13,420 nt of DNA from Ectocarpus siliculosus (lineage: Eukaryota > Sar > Phaeophyceae > Ectocarpales > Ectocarpaceae). Position numbers and translations under genes: made by a program. Where the stretch lies: contig FN649016.1 in the NCBI GenBank assembly GCA_000310025.1, forward strand, positions 1-13,420, in the 5' to 3' direction. The notes under the pieces were generated by a model, which was not told the origin of the DNA, did not search any database, and saw only the letters and a program-made list of their open reading frames with translations. Shown here in pieces: positions 8,180 to 13,420 of this stretch. How positions within the stretch are numbered: the first letter of the stretch is position 1; the number at the start of each line of letters is the position of its first letter.

Positions 8180-8255
8180 GGCGCAGGAGGACTCACCCAA
8201 CCAAATCCAATACTTACATCGAATGATCTGGGTAAGGGATAAGAATACAACAGTA
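8180..8255 (+). repeat. split direct repeat B2, predicted 3' end of the DIRS-like element
   Basis: Second copy of the 76-base repeat. It differs from B1 by four substitutions. Similarity stops abruptly after CAACAGTA, so 8255 is the likely right terminus of the element. Confidence 0.65.
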
Positions 8256-9536
8256 TGTTTTCGCTGAGCAGCAGTCCTTTTTTATTCCCCCGAGGGTTAG
8301 AGGGTCCGTGAGAACACGACTCTTGGAAATCGCTCTTACCTCATGGAGAAAACGTTTCGGGTTGTGAAAAAGAGATGATGCTGTGGAGAACTACGGCCAT
8401 TATACTGCCTCTCAAAAATTCTTTCAAAAACAATCCGCGGCGGAACATGTATCTGGTTCGATCCTTTTCCCGTGACCGGCCACCACCACACGCACCCCGA
8501 CGCACCCCGACGTCTAGAAAAGGTGTTCGGTCTCAACCACATCTTTGAGGAAAGACCCGGTTCGTGCTGATTCGCCCATCATGCGCCCCACGGTGGGGTG
8601 CCTGTTTGCTATTGGCACGGCGATTACAGATAGTGGCCAACAGGCTTCCCAATATGCCAACATTAATCAGGCAAAGGGTCTTGTCGCGGGGCTTTTCCCT
8701 GTTGACACTGCTCCTTATAGTCTGTGGCCACAAGGCTACAGGTCAGTGGTCGACAACAAGTATGGGCGGGCCCACAGAAAGGACCCAGAGGCCTCGTTCA
8801 AAGCGTCACGCTTGCATGAAATGACCTAGCCCGTTCGGAATAGTTGAAAACTGGAATGGGGGATACCAAGGAATTCAGGATTTACCCGACAATACATAGA
8901 GTTACTCGTCTTAATTGTCTGTTGTCGCACAGTCGATACCAGAAAACACCGGATAGGCAAGACATATTTTGAGACCGCCAACCAACCACGCAGGAAACGT
9001 TCGTTTGTCAGGTGGCGCGGCAGTACGTGAGAAAGCCCCCAACTATTGTAATAGCATGACTGCGTTCACATCAGCCCGTCTCTTGTTGCCAACCCACGCC
9101 GGAACGACGCCAGGTCTCGGGAAAACAGTGTCGAAGATGAGCAGGACGCTCAACCGCTTCGTCCTGATCACCAACATGCTCGTCCACAACGAGCTGCTGC
9201 TGAGCTCCAAGTTGATGGGACGAAACCCTTCTTTTCGGACGTGACGACTGTTTCCTACAGATTCACGTTGCGTTGGCTGTAATCTTCGCTCGGTAGTCAG
9301 CGCGACCCCAAGGGTTAGGTCTAACACTGCCTTCTTTTGGTATTAATAGAGGGGTACGGAGAGAGTATTGTACGGGGTACTTCGGTAACGGCAGCATGGC
9401 CTGCTCTCTCGAGCGACAGTTGTCTTCGTTCGTGCGTGGTTAGACGTTCTGTTTTCGGCACAAGCAGCTTTCTCAACAGGCGCTACTTGTTGTTGCTTAG
9501 CAGACGACGCGCATGGGTGAGGTCTTCTGCCTTTTG
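8256..9536. other. no recognisable gene
   Basis: The open frames here (8545-8829 plus; 8969-9244 plus, and its antisense 9043-9327) match nothing I know. Contents noted: a CGCACCCCGA doublet at 8491-8510, and at 8752-8975 short matches in the same order as in 7806-8080. The Leu-rich end of the 8969-9244 frame could be a real exon, but nothing supports it. Confidence 0.4.
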
Positions 9537-9665
9537 TGGCCATCGTTGTGACGTTTGTGTTCATAGATGTCCTGCTATATGGTGTCATGTCGAAATGGCC
9601 ATCGTTGTGACGTTTGTGTTCATAGATGTATCTATTGAGTCCTGCTATATGGTGTCATGTCGAAA
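9537..9665. repeat. 59-bp tandem duplication with an 11-base indel
   Basis: The unit at 9537-9595 (TGGCCATCGTTGTGACG... to ...GGTGTCATGTCGAAA) repeats at 9596-9665. Copies are identical except for 11 extra bases (ATCTATTGAGT, 9630-9640) in the second. Near identity points to a recent duplication. 59 is not a multiple of three, and no coding is supported. Confidence 0.85.
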
Positions 9666-10754
9666 TGGAAGAGTATAATCGATAGAGGAGAGTCCTCGCC
9701 GCTAATGTCACAGGAGACGCCATGAGGTCTTGTACCTTCGCGGGAGACATCTGGGTGACGTCTGTATGTCTAGTTGAGGAAAGATCACGTCATCCTTTCG
9801 CCAATATTCCCTGGGATAGTCGTCTGAGACAATGGAGTTCTTTCGAGTAGTGCGTAAAGTGAGTGCCCCTCGTCCTTGCGTGGCGCACCTTAGTGGTTGT
9901 AATGCGGGTTGTCCATGATTTCCGTTATACCAAGTCAAGTTCGGGTCGTTTCGTTTGTTTTGGGAAATCGCTCAACGTAGGGTAGCCGTCGCATGCATCA
10001 AATACACCGAGTACCATCGAGGACGTCCTCGGAGCATTTTGCCATCTAGCTCGGTGGAAGGGTGATGACAAGCTGCAAAATATGAATTTATGTGCATAGT
10101 ATGGGGAGTTGGTCGCATATCCGTGGCAGTTACAGGGGCCGTTCATTGGATTCCCGTAGAGGGTACATCGTTTTGGTCCGTTTGCTTCGTTTTGGCCCGT
10201 GTTCTCCGATCTATCCCGTGGCAAATATGAACACCGTTCCGTGTCCACCACGGACGCGGCAGCATGGGTGACACGAGAGTCAAGCAGGAGTAGTTCGGGT
10301 TGCCTTGCGTTCAAAGCTCTTGTTCGCGATATGCCTGGCGTTCAGTTGTCCCTTGCCTCCGATGCTGCTGGTGGGAAATGCTCACCTCAGCTGGAGAGGT
10401 TACCTGCACAGAGCCTTATGGGGTTCCTCGTTGTATAGGCTTACGTTATGGTCCAACCTAAATCTTGATCGTGTTGCCTGGTGTCCCGGGTTGGAGAGGT
10501 CTCAAGGTTTTCGCCCCCCTGTCGGCTCGTAGTTGTGGTACAGTGCATTTTGGAAGGATGCTGTGCGACTTTGAAGAGATGCGTAGGTGCTACGGCGCAT
10601 AGTCACGCCAGGGATGACGGGAGAAATATGTGCACCCAATCGCAAGTCCCAACTTGATTCCAGATACAGTACAATGAGTCTCGTTCGAAGAGGTGGGATG
10701 CATGTATGTTTCTTTGATGTATCTCGAGTTCAGAGAGAGAGGTAAGATACGCTG
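9666..10754. other. no recognisable gene
   Basis: Frames at 9925-10314 (minus), 10199-10438 and 10305-10532 (plus) overlap one another, have no recognised motifs and look like chance. A donor-like AGAGAG|GTAAGA occurs at about 10742, but no exon could be tied to it. Confidence 0.4.
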
Positions 10755-11099
10755 ATGTTGCACAGGTGGCCAGTGGGGACCGTTACGGGGGGGTTAAAGC
10801 GACCTGCAACCCCTAGGCGTTGTGCGACCTGCGTAACCCCCTCGGGCACACCGTTCTTAACCGTCCAAGGTCAGGCAAGGTTCGGAAACGCCGCCCTAAA
10901 CCCAGTTAAGGGGCATCTGTATCCGTACGAGGTTACAGGCGAGGTTGTCCAAGCCCAAGAATGTCCATGCCTTGTCGCGAAAACTACCTGCCGTTGTCCA
11001 CAGAGTACACACACCAATATATTTGACGTTCGCGGCAATAAAGAAATACCTAAACAGCTACAAAAAAAGTGCCGGCATTGTAAGGCGGATTTTAGTTGA
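10755..11099 (+). CDS. hypothetical Cys-rich ORF, possible terminal exon
   Basis: An ATG-initiated frame of 114 residues. It carries paired cysteines: CATC near residue 23, CPC and CRC at about 69-85, and CRHC near residue 108, close to the C-terminus (KADFS). These pairs suggest one or two zinc-binding clusters. An acceptor-like TGATGTTGCACAG|GTGG lies just after the ATG, so this may instead be a last exon beginning about 10768. I do not recognise the family. A short internal repeat (GCGACCTGC at about 10799 and 10826) is present. It could equally be a transposon-protein fragment or a chance frame. Confidence 0.25.
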   Translation: MLHRWPVGTVTGGLKRPATPRRCATCVTPSGTPFLTVQGQARFGNAALNPVKGHLYPYEVTGEVVQAQECPCLVAKTTCRCPQSTHTNIFDVRGNKEIPKQLQKKCRHCKADFS

Positions 11100-11122
11100 T
11101 TACCCCGGGCAAACATAAAAGT

Positions 11123-11139
11123 CCCCCCCCCCCCCCCCC
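11123..11139. repeat. poly-C tract (17 C)
   Basis: Uninterrupted run of 17 C, 23 bases after the stop of the Cys-rich ORF. Prone to length error in sequencing. Confidence 0.9.
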
Positions 11140-11689
11140 TCCGCACCAGTACTATTTCAAAGGAACCCCCTCCTCGCCGCTGATCTGTAACTGCCCACCG
11201 GTCAGCCCGCGAGTAGCCCCTCACCCCTTCGTGAGTTCTTATCTTCTTGCAGCTGCCGCGTTTTGGGGCTCTGTTCTTATCGGTAAGCACATTGTTACAC
11301 CACAACGGCGGGTTCTTGTTCTTAACACCACGTCGGGACTGAGCACGTGTTCTTATGGCCAATTTCGTTGATTTTGATTTTTTTGGAGGCCGTATTTCTT
11401 GACCACTAAATTCTCAAGTGCGAGTGCAATCTGTATCTTTTCTCACCATTAGGTAGTACCAGAAGCAACATAGACATGGACCTACTATTTGATATGATTG
11501 GGTAGAAATACGAATGGCAACGATCGGGGGAGAAAGAAAAGACTGCGAAAAAGAGAGAGGCGATGATTACTGTACGATGCCTCTGTAAAATTCAATACGA
11601 CGACACGTACGTAAGTCTGTCTCCTTAAAAATTACTTCATGTAGCGGTCGAATACATATATATCTTAAAAGAATTGAGCGCGTAGCATA
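11140..11689. other. no recognisable gene
   Basis: No supported coding. A purine-rich stretch (11523-11562) and a TATATATA-like run (11656-11663) are the only features seen. Confidence 0.4.
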
Positions 11690-11707
11690 ATACCGTAAAC
11701 GTCGGAG
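11690..11707 (+). repeat. 18-bp inverted repeat, left end
   Basis: ATACCGTAAACGTCGGAG is the exact reverse complement of 13118-13135. Similarity weakens but continues inward as C-rich sequence (CTCCCCCTGG against CCCCCCCGGGG). Confidence 0.75.
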
Positions 11708-11744
11708 TTTACTCCCCCTGGTAGAGTTTTCCCCTCCCCCCACT

Positions 11745-12558
11745 ATGGGAGAGGAGAGGTTGCCGAGAATAGTATGGGAGGCGAAGTGGACAAGGAAAAA
11801 GAAGGGTAGACAACCCACGGAATGGGTCAAGGTTGTAGAGGACGTATGGAAGGGGTTAGACATCGACGAAGATGAAACGCTGGAAACGGAAGGTCTACAG
11901 GGGTTCAAGGAGAAGATATCTGTTGCTTGTGCCGAGAGAAAAGAACATAATCTAAGGAAAGAAACCAAGTGTAAGGAGGGTCTAGAAGTGTACGGAATGT
12001 TGAAAGAAGTAATAGGGGTCAAGGATTACCTACATGGACCAATGGATGCAGGGACAAAGCTTAAGGTCAAATTCAGGACCGGGGACATAGGCCTTCGAGA
12101 ACGTCGACGAAGACATAGGACGGTAGACGACGAAGACGACAAGTTCAAATGTGATTGCGGCTTCGAATGCGAAGACTGTGTTCATGTAGTCGCGGAATGT
12201 CCGTGGTACGAAGAGGAGAGGGAAGTGTACATGACTGAGCTGGGAAAAATACAAGGGACGTACAGGGAGATGTTTGAGGCATGGAATAGAGAGGGGAGGG
12301 CGGGTAACTGTACTGGGGAGTAGGAAGTGGTTTGAAAAGGCGGGAAGGGATATCGTTAGGATAGACAGACTAGGGAAGACATTTTTGAGCCACCTTCGGC
12401 AAAGTAGGAACGAACGATTGGCCATCGGTGATCGGTCCTGTGGGAACAATGCTCCGTCCTCTCGAGGACGCGTGGTCAATGGTCTAACCGCTAAGGCATG
12501 CAAACACAAGAGTACGCCCCCCCACTACCTTTTCGGCCTGGAGGCATGGTTTCTTTGA
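11745..12558 (+). pseudogene. LINE (non-LTR retrotransposon) C-terminus, 5' truncated
   Basis: The end of a LINE reverse-transcriptase polyprotein, after the catalytic domain. The frame from 11745 reads RIVWEAKWTRKKKGRQPTEW, a Lys/Glu-rich middle, then KVKFRTGDIGLRERRRR. A Cys/His cluster follows (CDCGFECEDCVHVVAEC, about 12152-12202), the zinc knuckle with following CPWY...ER that closes many LINE polyproteins. Near 12300 the frame shifts by one base and continues as VTVLGSRKW, then GKTFLSHLRQSRNERL, then NNAPSSRGRVVNG to TGA at 12556-12558. Reverse transcriptase and endonuclease are absent, as is usual for 5'-truncated copies. The ATG at 11745 is not a true start. The whole fragment sits inside the 18-bp inverted repeat. 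Confidence 0.6.
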
Positions 12559-12563
12559 TTTAG

Positions 12564-12659
12564 CCCCGGGGTAGATCGTTTTCGAAAAAAAACAAAAGAT
12601 CCCCCCGGGTATTTCAATTTCCCCCCGGGGTACCAGTTTTTCCACGGGTCCCCCCCCGG
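12564..12659. repeat. GC-hairpin repeat, copy 1
   Basis: Runs of C and G (CCCCGGGG, CCCCCCGGG, CCCCCCGGGG, CCCCCCCCGG) separated by A- or T-rich spacers. It shares order and spacers with 13007-13114: GGGGTAG, then an A-run, then a C-run and GG, then TCAATTTCCCCCCGGGG. It directly follows the LINE remnant. Confidence 0.6.
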
Positions 12660-12990
12660 CATCGCTTTTCTGAGTCGATTTTGTTGCATCGCGGAGCACG
12701 AAAAGCACGATGTGGGACGGAAAATATTGTTGCAGATATGCGCTTCGAGCGAGATTTAGGTGTGCCGTTTGTCACTGAAAGGCGGGCCCTTTCTTTTCGT
12801 GGAATTACTTGCGGGACGAGACAAACTCCCTCTGCTGCTGTCCTCCTTGCTGTATTTTTTCTCTTCGCCTTCGTTGCTCATACGTTGCTCCTCCCTCTGT
12901 TTGTTGAACGCTTGCTCGTAAACCTTATCCATCTCAGTTTCGCCACTCTCTGTGTGTTTGGTGTGTAGACCATCATTATTTTGCACAACT
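12660..12990. other. no recognisable gene between the two GC-hairpin repeats
   Basis: The plus frame 12681-12968 encodes a hydrophobic, Leu/Phe-rich end (AVFFLFAFVAHTLLLPL), and the antisense is Glu/Lys-rich. Both probably reflect a pyrimidine-rich strand (about 12825-12960), not a gene. Confidence 0.35.
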
Positions 12991-13016
12991 CCCCGAGGGG
13001 GGGGTTCCCCTCGGGG
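12991..13016. other. perfect GC hairpin
   Basis: CCCCGAGGGG and CCCCTCGGGG form a 10-bp perfect stem with a 6-base loop (GGGGTT). This is the strongest foldback in the window. Confidence 0.8.
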
Positions 13017-13114
13017 TAGCGTTGGAACAAAAAAACTACCCCCCCCCGGTGCGTCAATTTCCCCCCGGGGGGGTTGGTTTCAGAAAAAAAAACGATCCCC
13101 TCTCCCCGGGGGGG
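13007..13114. repeat. GC-hairpin repeat, copy 2
   Basis: Second copy of the 12564-12659 unit, same orientation, with the same order of CCCC..GGGG blocks, A-runs and TCAATTTCCCCCCGGGG. It ends three bases before the right inverted repeat. Confidence 0.6.
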
Positions 13115-13117
13115 AAT

Positions 13118-13135
13118 CTCCGACGTTTACGGTAT
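13118..13135 (-). repeat. 18-bp inverted repeat, right end
   Basis: CTCCGACGTTTACGGTAT, the exact reverse complement of 11690-11707. No convincing target-site duplication flanks the pair. Confidence 0.75.
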
Positions 13136-13360
13136 GTTGTTTGTTGTGGAACATAAAACTTAACTGACCAAAAACTTCCCATTAAACGATTGGCAATGCA
13201 AGACGACAATATTCGGAGTTTCTGCTTTTGGGTGGGGGGGATGGCAAAGTGTGCGCTTATCGGCCGCGTCGTTGGCGGTGTTGTGCCACACAATTTTTCA
13301 GCCCCCCACTATACGCTCATGAGATTTACGAGCATGTCGCATACGCCATGTCACGACACG
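13136..13360. other. no recognisable gene
   Basis: Short spacer between the inverted-repeat segment and the tRNA-like sequence. No coding or repeat is supported. Confidence 0.4.
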
Positions 13361-13420
13361 TAGGGCAGCGGTAGAATACACTTTGATATTAGTAAGACGC
13401 CGGTTCGAATGCGTCTCTGG
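13361..13420 (+). ncRNA. tRNA-like sequence (pseudo-tRNA or SINE head), cut by window edge
   Basis: TAGGGCAGCGGTAGAATAC resembles a pol III A box/D arm, and GGTTCGAATGC (13402-13412) a B box/T arm, about 41 bases apart, close to tRNA spacing. GACGC and GCGTC flank the T-loop sequence. The D stem is mispaired, the anticodon stem is poor and no acceptor stem forms, so this is not a working tRNA. A tRNA-derived SINE head or a decayed tRNA fits best. The remainder lies outside the window. Confidence 0.3.

Noticed and set aside
9925-10314. 129-residue minus-strand open frame
   Set aside because: No motifs, no splice or start context, and overlapping frames on the other strand are equally long.
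12484-12558. tRNA-like A box (TGGTCAATGGTCTAACC) near the end of the LINE
   Set aside because: It lies within the conserved LINE reading frame and no B box follows at the right distance.
1-13420. CRISPR array, prokaryotic operon or phage module
   Set aside because: No regularly spaced repeats with unique spacers, and splice junctions and retroelements show eukaryotic DNA.

Overview
The window is eukaryotic nuclear DNA, and nearly everything recognisable in it is transposable-element remains. There is no operon-like packing, and I see no intact cellular gene, rRNA or complete tRNA. Coding pieces are joined by AG|GT-type splice junctions and flanked by long stretches without genes. Moderate GC content, short GT-AG introns and this mix of elements (KDZ transposase, ALOG-type DIRS retroposon, LINE) would suit an alga (red or brown) or another protist. 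That placement is inference, because no marker gene is present.

Layout. (1) 1-1264: a C-rich tandem repeat, then on the minus strand a decayed Gag-like protein with an N-terminal coiled coil. (2) About 1661-4907, plus strand: a broken, intron-containing DNA transposase of the Kyakuja-Dileera-Zisupton (KDZ) type. A Cys/His cluster, a YDxAC core and a C-terminal WNTS..ES motif can be followed through two introns, each splitting an AG|G arginine codon. (3) 5403-8255, plus strand: the 3' half of a tyrosine-recombinase (DIRS-superfamily) retrotransposon. It has the end of RT-RNase H with its DIRS-specific C-terminal domain (one in-frame TAG), then a recombinase ORF (one frameshift) with an N-terminal RanBP2-type zinc finger, an ALOG-like DNA-binding domain and the R-K-HxxR-Y catalytic set. 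A split direct repeat (7843-7918 and 8180-8255) marks its 3' terminus. (4) 8256-11690: mostly unassigned, with a faint echo of the DIRS terminal region, a 59-bp tandem duplication, a Cys-rich ORF and a 17-base C tract. (5) 11690-13135: a segment bounded by a perfect 18-bp inverted repeat, holding a 5'-truncated LINE C-terminus and two copies of a GC-hairpin repeat. (6) The right edge has a tRNA-like A box/B box pair, possibly the head of a SINE.

These genes do not work together as a system. They are independent mobile elements that landed near one another. The most informative item is the DIRS-type recombinase, which carries an ALOG-like domain (the domain family from which plant LSH/G1 regulators are thought to derive) behind a RanBP2-type finger. 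The second is the spliced KDZ transposase, which open-reading-frame calling alone would miss.
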